Source: ZC4RG30 sp039917615 (GTDB taxonomy: Bacteria > Pseudomonadota > Gammaproteobacteria > Steroidobacterales > Steroidobacteraceae). From it: 64,000 nucleotides of DNA. The position numbers and the translations under genes are program-made. Within the stretch, counting starts at the first letter, position 1; each line of letters begins with the position of its first letter. Below the pieces are notes generated by a model. It had not been told where the DNA came from, did not search any database, and saw only the letters and a list, made by a program, of their open reading frames with translations. The stretch is taken from contig JBDSJD010000024.1 of NCBI GenBank assembly GCA_039917615.1, forward strand, positions 62,001 to 126,000, written 5' to 3'. This document shows, piece by piece, positions 41,118 to 49,363 of the stretch.

Positions 41118-43544
41118 ATGGACCGGCTTACCGGCAGGTTTCTGCTGCCCTGGCTGCGCTTCACCGTACGGCCGCGCGACGTGGCGGAGTCGCTGCGCAA
41201 TGCGGGGGCGCCGGTGTGCTACGTCATCGCGCGCCACAGCTCACTGGATGCGTTGGTGTTGCAACGGGCCTGTGCCGAGGCCGGGTTGCCGCGACCACGC
41301 AAGCAGTTGCTGCCCGCCAGCGCGCCGTCACGCGTGCAGTCATTGCTGGCGCTGTCACGCAGGGTGGGCTTCTGGCGCAACCGTCTGGACCGCCGTCCGC
41401 CGGCTGAAATTGGCGCGTTGCTGGCCCAGCTGCGCCGCGATCCGCAATTTGATGCGCTGCTGGTGCCCGTAGCGGTTTATTGGGGCAGGGCACCCGAGCG
41501 CGAACACATCTCCTGGTTGCGGCTGCTGTTCTCCGAAGACTGGGCGCTGGCGAGCCAGCTGCGGCGCGCCGTGGCGGTGCTGTTGAATGGCCGCAATACG
41601 GTAGTGGAGTTCGGCGCCGGGGTGTCGCTGCGCGCACTGGTGGCAGAGGGCACACCTGACAACCAGGCCGCGCGGCGCATGGCGCGGCACCTCAACACCC
41701 TGCTGGTGGCATCGCGCACCGCGTACGTGGGGCCCGATCTTTCGCATCGCCGTACCCTGATGTCCGTGGTGCTGCGTGGCAGGACGGTGCGGACATTGGT
41801 GGCGCAGGAGGCCGCTGCACGCAACATTCCGCGCCGCGAGGCGCTGCTGAATGCCAAGGCGATGTTCGATGAGATTGCCGCTGACTATTCGCATATCTTC
41901 GTACGTCTGATGGAGCGGGTGCTGCGCCGGCTGTGGACCCGCATCTACGACGGCGTGGTGGTGGCGCATGCAGACACCATAGCCAGCGTAGCGGTAGGCA
42001 ACGAGCTCGTCTACGTTCCCTGTCATCGCAGCACCATGGACGATGTGCTGATGCCTTACGCGATCTATTCGCACGGCTACGCCGTGCCGCATATTGCGGC
42101 GGGCATCAACCTGAATCTGCCGCTGGTCGGGCCGATGTTGCGCAAGGGCGGTGCGTTTTTCTTGCGCCGCAGCTTTCGCGGCAACCCACTTTATTCCGCA
42201 GTGTTTACGCGCTATCTCGGCGCAATGATGGCGCGCGGCCATCCGATCCAGTACTTCATCGAGGGTGCGCGCAGTCGTACAGGCCGTTCCCTCACGCCCA
42301 AGACCGGCATGCTGTCGATGACCGTGCGCAGCTATCTGCGCCAGCCAGTGCGTCCCATCATGTTCGTACCCGTATACATCGGTTACGAGCGCGTGATGGA
42401 AGTGGACAGCTACGTGGGCGAGTTGTCTGGCAAGCCAAAGGAAAAGGAAACACTGCTGGGGTTCCTGCGATCGCTGAAACGCCTGCGCGAGAACTTCGGG
42501 CATGTGCATGTAAATATCGGTGAGCCGATCGCGCTGGCGCCGCTGTTAGATCAGCACCAGGCGGACTGGCGCGGCAAACTCGGGCGCGAAGGCCGGGGCG
42601 CGAGCCTCGGGCCGGCGGTGGATTCGCTGGCGCAGCGGATCATGCGCAACATTCACGCGGCCGCTGCGGTCACGCCGGTGAACCTGCTGGCGACAGTCAT
42701 GCTGGCAACGCCCAGACATGTCATGCGCGCAAGCGATCTGCAGCGCCAGCTGGCACTGTATCTGCGACTGCTGCGGGATGCTCCGTATTCGGATCGCGTA
42801 ACGGTCACGAGCCTTGCCGCCGAGCAGATCATCGCGCATGGGCTGCAGAGAGGAATCCTCGAGCGCGTCGGCGAAGAGGTGTGTGGCCTCGCGCAGCGGC
42901 ATGCAACCTCGATGGTTTACTACCGCAACAACGTGCTGCATCTGATTGCGCTGCCGTCGCTGCTGGCCTGCTGTTTCATTTCCAATCCATCGTTGCGCAG
43001 CGCGGATCTTCAGCGTCTCGCGCGGCGCATCTATCCCTACATTGCCGCAGAGCTTTTTCTGCGCTGGGACGAAGCCGAGCTCGAAGCTGTGGTGCTGAAC
43101 TACCTGCGTGCCATGAGCAACGCCGGGCTGCTGGTTGCCGACGATGGCGGCAGTGCCTGGCGCGCGGCGCCAGCGGCTTCGGCCCAGGCCGTGGACCTGT
43201 CGCTGCTGGCGCAGCCGACGCTGCAGACCATCGAACGCTATTACCTCGCGATCGCACTGCTGCTGCGCGCCGGCAGTGGCGTGGTGACGCAGTCAGAACT
43301 GGAAAAGCGCTGCCAGCAGATGGCCGAGCGCATGGTGACCTTGTACGGATTCTATTCGCCCGAGTTCTTTGACCGGTCGCTGTTTGAAGGCTTTGTGAGC
43401 CTGCTGCGGCGGCGCGGTGTGCTGCGCTCCGATGCCGAGGGCAAGCTGACTTATGACGCCGTGCTCGGGCAGATAGCCGACGACGCGCAGCTGGTGCTAT
43501 CGGAGCAGTTGCGTCACAGCATCCTGCAGCTGGTCCACGGCTGA
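41118..43544 (+). CDS. plsB: glycerol-3-phosphate 1-O-acyltransferase PlsB
   Basis: PlsB attaches the first fatty acyl chain to glycerol-3-phosphate at the inner membrane. The 808-residue length is that of the long PlsB class. The acyltransferase motif I is CHRSTMDD (His303, Asp308), followed by GINLNLPLVGPMLRKGGAFFLRRSF, FIEGARSRTGRSLTPKTGML and PVYIGYERVMEVDSYVGEL for motifs II-IV. Its 3' end overlaps the converging glpD by 48 bases, so two lipid/glycerol-phosphate genes share their ends and their mRNAs would be antisense there. Confidence 0.95.
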   Translation: MDRLTGRFLLPWLRFTVRPRDVAESLRNAGAPVCYVIARHSSLDALVLQRACAEAGLPRPRKQLLPASAPSRVQSLLALSRRVGFWRNRLDRRPPAEIGALLAQLRRDPQFDALLVPVAVYWGRAPEREHISWLRLLFSEDWALASQLRRAVAVLLNGRNTVVEFGAGVSLRALVAEGTPDNQAARRMARHLNTLLVASRTAYVGPDLSHRRTLMSVVLRGRTVRTLVAQEAAARNIPRREALLNAKAMFDEIAADYSHIFVRLMERVLRRLWTRIYDGVVVAHADTIASVAVGNELVYVPCHRSTMDDVLMPYAIYSHGYAVPHIAAGINLNLPLVGPMLRKGGAFFLRRSFRGNPLYSAVFTRYLGAMMARGHPIQYFIEGARSRTGRSLTPKTGMLSMTVRSYLRQPVRPIMFVPVYIGYERVMEVDSYVGELSGKPKEKETLLGFLRSLKRLRENFGHVHVNIGEPIALAPLLDQHQADWRGKLGREGRGASLGPAVDSLAQRIMRNIHAAAAVTPVNLLATVMLATPRHVMRASDLQRQLALYLRLLRDAPYSDRVTVTSLAAEQIIAHGLQRGILERVGEEVCGLAQRHATSMVYYRNNVLHLIALPSLLACCFISNPSLRSADLQRLARRIYPYIAAELFLRWDEAELEAVVLNYLRAMSNAGLLVADDGGSAWRAAPAASAQAVDLSLLAQPTLQTIERYYLAIALLLRAGSGVVTQSELEKRCQQMAERMVTLYGFYSPEFFDRSLFEGFVSLLRRRGVLRSDAEGKLTYDAVLGQIADDAQLVLSEQLRHSILQLVHG

Positions 43545-45014
43545 GGCCGGCAGCGCAAGGCCGAGGCGCGTGCGGCGCCAGAGGATATCGCTGGCGCTGC
43601 GTGCCCATTCCGATTCGACCAGGTAACTGACTTCGGCGAATGTCAGGTCGTTGCCGAAGCGCGCGCCCAGATCTTCCAGGAGACGTGCGTTCCCCAGTAT
43701 CTGCGACATGCGCGTGCCATATAGCCGGGCCAACCGCGTGATCATGACCGGCGGCAGACCGGGCCATCGCTGCAGCGCATGCGCCGTGAAAAGCTGCAGA
43801 TCGGCCGCGGGAAAATCTCCGCCTGGCAGTGTTTCTTCCGCGGTCCAGCTGCCACCTTCCGCGTGGTCGAGCTGTCGCAGCAGCATGGAAAGTGCCGCCT
43901 CCGCCAGCCGGCGATAGGTCGTGATCTTGCCGCCGTAGACGGTCAGCACGGCAGCGCCGGTCGGATCTTCCTGCAGCTCCAGGTGATAGTCGCGTGAAAC
44001 CTGCTGCGCAGTTTCGCCGCTGCCGTCATCGAAAAGCGGGCGCACACCCGAATACGTGGTCACGATGTCCGCCGCAGTTACCGTACGCCGGAAGAATCGG
44101 TTCAGGCAGGTCAGCAGGTAGTCGCGTTCACCTGCGTCGATGGTGACCTGCGATGGATCACCTTTGAAAGGCACATCCGTCGTTCCCAGCAGTGTGTAGT
44201 CCTGCTCGAACGGGATGGCAAATATCACGCGCCGGTCCGGGCTCTGCAGCAGATACGCATGTTCGCCCGCGAATTGGCGGCGCAGCACCAGGTGGCTGCC
44301 CTTCACCAGACGCAGCTGCTGGCGAGGCTCGATATCCAGCATGTCCAGCACATGGTTCACCCAGGCCCCAGTGGCATTCACCAGCGTCCGCGCCTGCAAC
44401 GTGAAGCGTCGGCCGGTGGCCCGGTCCTCGCAGCTCGCGGTCCACAGGCCGTCCGCTGCGCGTGCGTGCGTGACCTTGGTCTGGGTCATGATTCTTGCGC
44501 CGCGCTCGTTCGCATCCATTGCGTTCAATACCACCAGGCGGCTGTCTTCCACCCAGCAGTCGGAGTATTCGAAACCGTCGGTCAATTCAGCACGCAGTGG
44601 TTCGCCCAGCGCCGTGCCGGCCAGCCTCGTGCCTGCAGACGCAGCCAGTCGCTCGCGGCCGCCCGCGTGGTCGTAAACAAACAGGCCCAGCCGCAGCAGC
44701 CAGCGGGGCCGCAGTCCATCGACATAGGGCAGCACGAAGCGCAGCGGTTTGACGATATGTGGCGCGATGGCCAGCAGTCGTTCCCGCTCCGCCAGCGATT
44801 CGCGCACCAGCCGCAGCTCGCCGTGCTCTAGATACCGGAGCCCGCCATGGATCAGCTTGGTGCTGGCTGAGGATGTATGTGCGGCCAGATCATCCTGCTC
44901 CACCAGACAGACGCGCAAGCCACGGCCGGCGGCGTCGCGGGCGATGCCGGCACCGTTGATGCCGCCGCCGATGATCAGTACGTCGTAGACGGTGGCAGGC
45001 TCAGTCGTCGCCAC
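43497..45014 (-). CDS. glpD: aerobic glycerol-3-phosphate dehydrogenase GlpD
   Basis: GlpD oxidises glycerol-3-phosphate to dihydroxyacetone phosphate and passes electrons to quinone. The 505-residue flavoprotein has the FAD motif VLIIGGGINGAGIARDAAGRG at its start, STKLIHGGLRYLEHGELRLVRE, GAWVNHVLD and GVRPLFDDGSGETAQQVSRDYHLE. It lacks glpF/glpK neighbours. Its start overlaps the arfB 3' end by 14 bases and its 3' end overlaps plsB. Both enzymes use glycerol-3-phosphate, GlpD as a fuel and PlsB as a lipid precursor, so the arrangement may let the two transcripts influence each other. Confidence 0.95.
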   Translation of the reverse strand: MATTEPATVYDVLIIGGGINGAGIARDAAGRGLRVCLVEQDDLAAHTSSASTKLIHGGLRYLEHGELRLVRESLAERERLLAIAPHIVKPLRFVLPYVDGLRPRWLLRLGLFVYDHAGGRERLAASAGTRLAGTALGEPLRAELTDGFEYSDCWVEDSRLVVLNAMDANERGARIMTQTKVTHARAADGLWTASCEDRATGRRFTLQARTLVNATGAWVNHVLDMLDIEPRQQLRLVKGSHLVLRRQFAGEHAYLLQSPDRRVIFAIPFEQDYTLLGTTDVPFKGDPSQVTIDAGERDYLLTCLNRFFRRTVTAADIVTTYSGVRPLFDDGSGETAQQVSRDYHLELQEDPTGAAVLTVYGGKITTYRRLAEAALSMLLRQLDHAEGGSWTAEETLPGGDFPAADLQLFTAHALQRWPGLPPVMITRLARLYGTRMSQILGNARLLEDLGARFGNDLTFAEVSYLVESEWARSASDILWRRTRLGLALPASAVDQLQDAVTQLLR

Positions 45015-45411
45015 GGACCCGGCTACGCAGCTGCTTGGTGCGACCGGCCTGCACCTTGGACGTCAGGCGGCGTTCCTTCGAGGCGCGCGTCGGTTTGGTC
45101 TTGCGGCGCGGTATGGGTGCCGGCCTTGCGGCTTCGATCAACGCCGACAGCCGCTCAAGTGCGTCGCGCCGATTGCCTTCCTGCGTGCGGTGGTTGCGCG
45201 CGATGATCAGGATGTCGTCGGCGTCCGTGAGTCGACGACCGGCGAGTTTGCGCAGCCGTTGCTTCGCCGCAAAATCCAGCCCGCGATAGCGGGTAACATT
45301 GAAGCGCAGCTGCGCCGCGGTGGCGACCTTGTTGACGTTCTGTCCGCCAGGGCCCGCAGACCGAACGAAGCTGATGTCGACATCGCCTGGGTCAATGATG
45401 TTCTCAGGCAT
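45001..45411 (-). CDS. arfB: alternative ribosome-rescue factor / peptidyl-tRNA hydrolase ArfB
   Basis: ArfB frees ribosomes stalled on mRNAs without a stop codon by hydrolysing the peptidyl-tRNA. The 136-residue product has the GGQ motif at residues 22-24 (SAGPGGQNVNKVATAA) and a long basic C-terminal tail (PRRKTKPTRASKERRLTSKVQAGRTKQLRSR) that enters the mRNA channel in the known family. Length matches ArfB (YaeJ). It overlaps glpD by 14 bases and the DUF465 gene by 8 bases on the same strand. Confidence 0.94.
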   Translation of the reverse strand: MPENIIDPGDVDISFVRSAGPGGQNVNKVATAAQLRFNVTRYRGLDFAAKQRLRKLAGRRLTDADDILIIARNHRTQEGNRRDALERLSALIEAARPAPIPRRKTKPTRASKERRLTSKVQAGRTKQLRSRVRGDD

Positions 45412-45631
45412 TGAGATCCGGAATGGCCTGGCTTTCCAGCTTCGCGATTTGATCCTTGAGCATGAGCTTGCGCTTCTTCAGGCGCCGCATCTGCACTTCG
45501 TCGGTGCGGATGTCGAGCGTGAGCTGCGAGATGACCTGGTCCAGGTCGCGGTGCTCTATGCGCAGCTGCCGCAACTTCTCGATATTGCGGAACAGCTCGC
45601 GGTTGACGTTGTCTTCGTTGTCGTCAGACAT
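45404..45631 (-). CDS. YdcH-type DUF465 protein
   Basis: A 75-residue coiled-coil protein: NRELFRNIEKLRQLRIEHRDLDQVISQLTLDIRTDEVQMRRLKKRKLMLKDQIAKLE, the standard DUF465 helix pair with its RLKKRKLxLKDQI end. The open frame continues further upstream, but ATG 45631 gives the usual start. Function of the family is unknown. It overlaps both neighbours by 8 bases, so it sits in an rnm-DUF465-arfB-glpD transcription unit. Confidence 0.85.
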   Translation of the reverse strand: MSDDNEDNVNRELFRNIEKLRQLRIEHRDLDQVISQLTLDIRTDEVQMRRLKKRKLMLKDQIAKLESQAIPDLNA

Positions 45632-46499
45632 GCCGTCGCAGTGGATTCCCTGGGGTGGTTCGGTCCTGAAGTCGCGCCAGCAGCGGTTCGACTCCCTCGG
45701 GTAGCTTAGCGAAGCGGCCCAGAGGGCGCCATGGCAGGCCGGGCTCATGGAAGTCCGATCCTGCGGATCCTGCCAGCGCATGCTGACGCGCGAGCCGGGC
45801 GAGCCGCGCGGCGTCATTCGGTGACAGGCCAGGCAGGCTGACTTCCAGGGCGCTGCCGCCGCAGTCCTTGAACTCGGTGCACAGATTGCCTAGGGCGCCC
45901 GACGAAAGCCTGTACCGGTGCGGATGTGCCAGCACGGCATGGCCACCCGCGGTGCGGATGGCAGCGATAGCGGAGGCGAGATCCGGCCATTCCTGCGGCA
46001 CATGGCCTTTGCAGCCACGTCCCAGCCATCGATCAAATGCATCCTGCGTGGATTTTGCGAGGCCCATTGCAACAATTGCACGCGCCACATGCGTGCGGGT
46101 GGGTACTGCGGGGCTGTCCAGCACGCCAGCGGTGGGATCGGTATCGCGAAAGCTGCTGCTCCGGCGCAACCGCTCGCCGATGGCGGCAACACGGCTGCGA
46201 CGCAGCCGCACCAGATGGGCGAGATGGGATACCAGCACCGGGTCGTACGGGTCGATGCCAAGGCCAACCACGTGCAGCTCCTGACCGCGCCAGCCTGCAG
46301 TGATCTCGACGCCATTGATGAAGTCGATACCGGCCTCAAATGCTGCACTGCCTGCTTCGGCGAGCCCGGCAGTGGTGTCGTGGTCCGTGAGTGCCAGAAC
46401 CTTCACCTGTCTTGTCGCCGCCAGCGCCACGAGCGCAGCCGGAGCAACCGTGCCGTCGGAGTAATTGCTGTGCGTGTGCAGGTCGATAAGGTCGAACAT
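45624..46499 (-). CDS. rnm: PHP-domain RNase AM / 3',5'-nucleotide phosphatase-type enzyme
   Basis: A 291-residue PHP-domain metal hydrolase. Motif 1 is DLHTHSNYSDG, motif 2 LALTDHDTTAG, then GVEITAGWRGQELHVVGLG, HVARAIVAMG, HAVLAHPHRY and GSDFHEP, together the metal ligands of the family. E. coli RNase AM (YciV) matures 5' ends of rRNA and degrades short RNAs 5' to 3'. The gene starts the minus-strand unit and is divergent from yrfG, with 99 bases between the two starts for both promoters. Confidence 0.88.
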   Translation of the reverse strand: MFDLIDLHTHSNYSDGTVAPAALVALAATRQVKVLALTDHDTTAGLAEAGSAAFEAGIDFINGVEITAGWRGQELHVVGLGIDPYDPVLVSHLAHLVRLRRSRVAAIGERLRRSSSFRDTDPTAGVLDSPAVPTRTHVARAIVAMGLAKSTQDAFDRWLGRGCKGHVPQEWPDLASAIAAIRTAGGHAVLAHPHRYRLSSGALGNLCTEFKDCGGSALEVSLPGLSPNDAARLARLARQHALAGSAGSDFHEPGLPWRPLGRFAKLPEGVEPLLARLQDRTTPGNPLRRHV

Positions 46500-46598
46500 C
46501 TGGCAGGTATCTTACGGCTCAGTGACCGCGGGCGTTTGCATCACTGTACGCGGAACTGTCGGCGCGAGTTCCGGCGTGCCTGCGGGTATCATGCATCC

Positions 46599-47261
46599 AT
46601 GAGCACCGCTCGTCTTCCCGATCACATTGACACGCTGCTGCTGGATCTGGATGGCACGCTGCTCGATCTGGCCTTCGACACGCACTTCTGGCTCGAGGTG
46701 GTGCCAGAGTACTACGGTGCTGCGCGCGGCATGTCGGCGCAGGATGCGCTCGAGAAGGAGATCTACCCGCGTCTGCGCGCTGCGGAGGGCACGCTCAATT
46801 GGTACTGCCTGGATTACTGGTCGCGCATGCTGCAACTGGATCTGTCTGCGATGAAATCAGAGCACGATGACCGCATAGCGTGGTTGCCGGGCGCGCGGGA
46901 TTTTCTGCAGCGTCAGCGCGCCGCCGGACGGCGCCTGGTGCTCGCCACCAACTCGCATCCGGAAACGCTGCGCATCAAGGATGACAAGGTCGGCATCCGC
47001 CCGTTCCTGGATGCGATGTACAGCTCACATGAGTTTGGTGCGCCGAAGGAACATGCCGAGTTCTGGCTGCGATTCCAGACCGCATCAGGCTACGATCCGG
47101 CACGCGCTGCGTTTATCGATGACAACCCGAAGGTGCTGGCCGCTGCCCGCAACGCGGGCATCGGCTGCGTGATCGCCGTGACCAATCCCGATTCAAGCCG
47201 CCCGCCGCGCGAGCCGCCGCCGGGCTATATGCACGTCAGTGCAGTGGTGGAAATCCGCTAG
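46599..47261 (+). CDS. yrfG: HAD-family GMP/IMP nucleotidase YrfG
   Basis: A 220-residue HAD hydrolase. Motif I is LLLDLDGTLLDL (Asp16 nucleophile, Asp18), motif II LATNSHPE, motif III lysine in HEFGAPKEHAEFW and motif IV AAFIDDNPKVLAAA. The DFxHLDxxxWLxVVPE-type region fits YrfG, which dephosphorylates GMP and IMP. The frame is open upstream over the rnm gene; ATG 46599 is the family-typical start. It ends in CTAG shared with rhlB. Confidence 0.86.
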   Translation: MSTARLPDHIDTLLLDLDGTLLDLAFDTHFWLEVVPEYYGAARGMSAQDALEKEIYPRLRAAEGTLNWYCLDYWSRMLQLDLSAMKSEHDDRIAWLPGARDFLQRQRAAGRRLVLATNSHPETLRIKDDKVGIRPFLDAMYSSHEFGAPKEHAEFWLRFQTASGYDPARAAFIDDNPKVLAAARNAGIGCVIAVTNPDSSRPPREPPPGYMHVSAVVEIR

Positions 47262-48727
47262 CGCCGGCCGCGCGGCGGAGCGCCACGCCGGGGACCGCCC
47301 CCCCCACCCGGACGACCCCCACCGCCTGATCGAGGCCCGCCGCCACTACCACCGCCGCTGCGCCGCGGTGGCGCATCCTCGCGCGGTTTGTGGCGCGGAA
47401 AGACCACGCCGGTGGCCAGCAGGTCCCGCGTGACGCTCGCGACGGGAATCTTGTGCCCAATGTAGTTCTCGATGTCCGGCAGGCAGATGGCGTAGTCCTC
47501 GCAGCCGAAGCTGATGGCATCGCCCTCGGCGCCTGCCCGTGCGGTGCGGCCGATGCGATGCACGTAGTCGGCGCAATCCTGCGGCAGGTCGAAATTGAAC
47601 ACGTGGCTGACATCGGGAACGTGCAGCCCGCGTGAGGCCACGTCGGTGGCGATCAGCACCGCCAGTTCGCCGCTGTGGAATTCCTTCAGGTAGCGCAGGC
47701 GCTTGTTCTGCGGCACGTCGCCCGACACCGCCTGGGCGTTGATATGGTTGGCGCGCAGCACTTCTTCCAGGCGATCGGCCTGGCGACGCGTGTTCACGAA
47801 CACCATCGTGCGCACGGCAGCGGCCGTGCGCAGCATGCCGATCAGCAGCGGAATCTTTTCTTCCATGGCCGGGAAATAGATGATCTGGCGCACCCGGTCG
47901 GCCGTGATGCGATCGGGTTCGATGCGCACGGTCTCGGGATTGTTCATGTGCTCGTAGGCCAGTTCCAGCACGCGCTGCGACAGCGTCGCCGAGAACAGCA
48001 TCGACTGCCGATGAGCGGGTTCCGGCATCTTGCGCAGCATGTAGCGGATGTCCGCGATGAAGCCCAGGTCGAACATGCGGTCCGCTTCGTCAAGCACGCA
48101 GACCTGGATGTGACGCAGGTCGAACACGCCCTGTTTGTAGAAATCGATGATGCGGCCCGGTGTGCCGATCAGCACATCCGCGCCATTCTCGAACTGGCGG
48201 CGCTGCTTGTCGTAGTCGACGCCGCCGAATACGCAGGCCAGCTTGATGCCGGTGTGTTTGGCGAGGGTGATGGCGTCGCTGTGAATCTGCACGGCCAGTT
48301 CGCGGGTGGGTGCGATGACAATGCCGCGCATGGAATTCTTGGGGCGTTCGCCGTGCGGTGGGCGCGTCAGCAGCGTATTGAACATCGACACCAGGAACGC
48401 GGCGGTCTTGCCGGTGCCGGTCTGTGCCTGTCCGGCCACGTCGCGGCCAGCGAGGGCCAGCGGCAGCGTCTGCGCCTGAATGGGCGTGGTGAATTGGAAA
48501 CCCGCATCGCTGATGCCGCGGGCCAGACCGGGTGCCAGGTCGAAGGTGCTGAATGCAGGTCCATCCGGTGCCACAGCCGTCTTGCGTACCAGGGCGGCCA
48601 CGTCAGGAGCAACGTCGGGCAGCACCTCGGCCGGCACATCAGGCACAGCCGCGACGGGGGGTGGGATGGGCGTGTCCGCAGACCTGGCTGCAGAGCCAAA
48701 GAACCTGTTCCAGAGCTTTGTGATCAT
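47258..48727 (-). CDS. rhlB: DEAD-box ATP-dependent RNA helicase RhlB
   Basis: RhlB unwinds RNA for the degradosome. The 489-residue product has the Q motif (FTTPIQAQTLPLALAG), motif I AQTGTGKT, Ia APTRELAVQI, II VLDEADRMFD, III SATLS, IV MVFVNTRRQAD, V ATDVASRGLH and VI HRIGRTARAG. The tail after about residue 450 is Arg/Gly-rich (RSGGGSGGGPRSGGGGRPGG) and would bind RNA. The ATG at 48727 is preferred over the longer open frame. It is divergent from trxA-rho, the usual arrangement in this class; 270 bases separate the starts with no gene between. Confidence 0.94.
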   Translation of the reverse strand: MITKLWNRFFGSAARSADTPIPPPVAAVPDVPAEVLPDVAPDVAALVRKTAVAPDGPAFSTFDLAPGLARGISDAGFQFTTPIQAQTLPLALAGRDVAGQAQTGTGKTAAFLVSMFNTLLTRPPHGERPKNSMRGIVIAPTRELAVQIHSDAITLAKHTGIKLACVFGGVDYDKQRRQFENGADVLIGTPGRIIDFYKQGVFDLRHIQVCVLDEADRMFDLGFIADIRYMLRKMPEPAHRQSMLFSATLSQRVLELAYEHMNNPETVRIEPDRITADRVRQIIYFPAMEEKIPLLIGMLRTAAAVRTMVFVNTRRQADRLEEVLRANHINAQAVSGDVPQNKRLRYLKEFHSGELAVLIATDVASRGLHVPDVSHVFNFDLPQDCADYVHRIGRTARAGAEGDAISFGCEDYAICLPDIENYIGHKIPVASVTRDLLATGVVFPRHKPREDAPPRRSGGGSGGGPRSGGGGRPGGGGGPRRGAPPRGRR

Positions 48728-48997
48728 ACCTGCTTCGTTATTCGACCTGGTTCGCAGGTCGCACCGGGACTCTTGCAAATCGGGCAAGGACCGGCTACAA
48801 AAGCGCCCTAGACACGGCGACTATCTGTCGCCCTGGACGCAATCCCCTAACCACCTAGTGTAAACGTTCACCGAATCCATGGCGCGGGAATTCTCTCCCG
48901 GGCCAGCGCATCCGGCGCCAAATCAAATCAGATCGAATTTGAGTTCAACCCGATCCGGCACAAAACCAAGGTCTTACCGCTATTGGAGGCTTTAACA

Positions 48998-49363
48998 GTG
49001 AGCAGCCCACTGATTGTCCATACTTCTGACGCCACGTTCGATAACGACGTGCTGAAATCCGCCGAGCCGGTGTTGCTCGATTTCTGGGCCGAATGGTGTG
49101 GCCCCTGCAAGATGATCGGGCCGATTCTCGATGAGGCGGCCAATGAGTACAAAGGCCGGGTCAAGATCGCCAAGCTCAATATCGATGAAAATCCCCAGGT
49201 TCCGCCGCGTTTTGGTATCCGTGGCATCCCCACGCTGATCCTGTTCAAGAACGGCAAGGTCGAGGCGCAGAAAGTCGGCGCCCTTTCCAAATCGCAGCTC
49301 GTTGCCTTCCTGGACAGCAATCTGCCCAAACCACAGGCCGGCGCCGCGGACAGCAAACCATGA
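48998..49363 (+). CDS. trxA: thioredoxin TrxA
   Basis: A 121-residue thioredoxin with WCGPCKM active site (about residues 31-37), PRFGIRGIPTLILFKNG and the family cis-Pro. The GTG at 48998 is supported by GGAGG (48985-48989), 8 bases before it. It ends in ATGA overlapping rho. The pairing of trxA and rho is a conserved gammaproteobacterial arrangement. The C-terminal tail (PKPQAGAADSKP) is slightly longer than in E. coli. Confidence 0.95.
   Translation: MSSPLIVHTSDATFDNDVLKSAEPVLLDFWAEWCGPCKMIGPILDEAANEYKGRVKIAKLNIDENPQVPPRFGIRGIPTLILFKNGKVEAQKVGALSKSQLVAFLDSNLPKPQAGAADSKP

Noticed and set aside
35230..43544. A prophage or contractile injection cluster suggested by the sheath-like gene
   Set aside because: No other structural, lysis, integrase or assembly genes are present, and surrounding genes are conserved cell functions.
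45918..46598. Longer start for yrfG reaching over rnm
   Set aside because: The extension is antisense to the rnm gene; ATG 46599 gives the family start.
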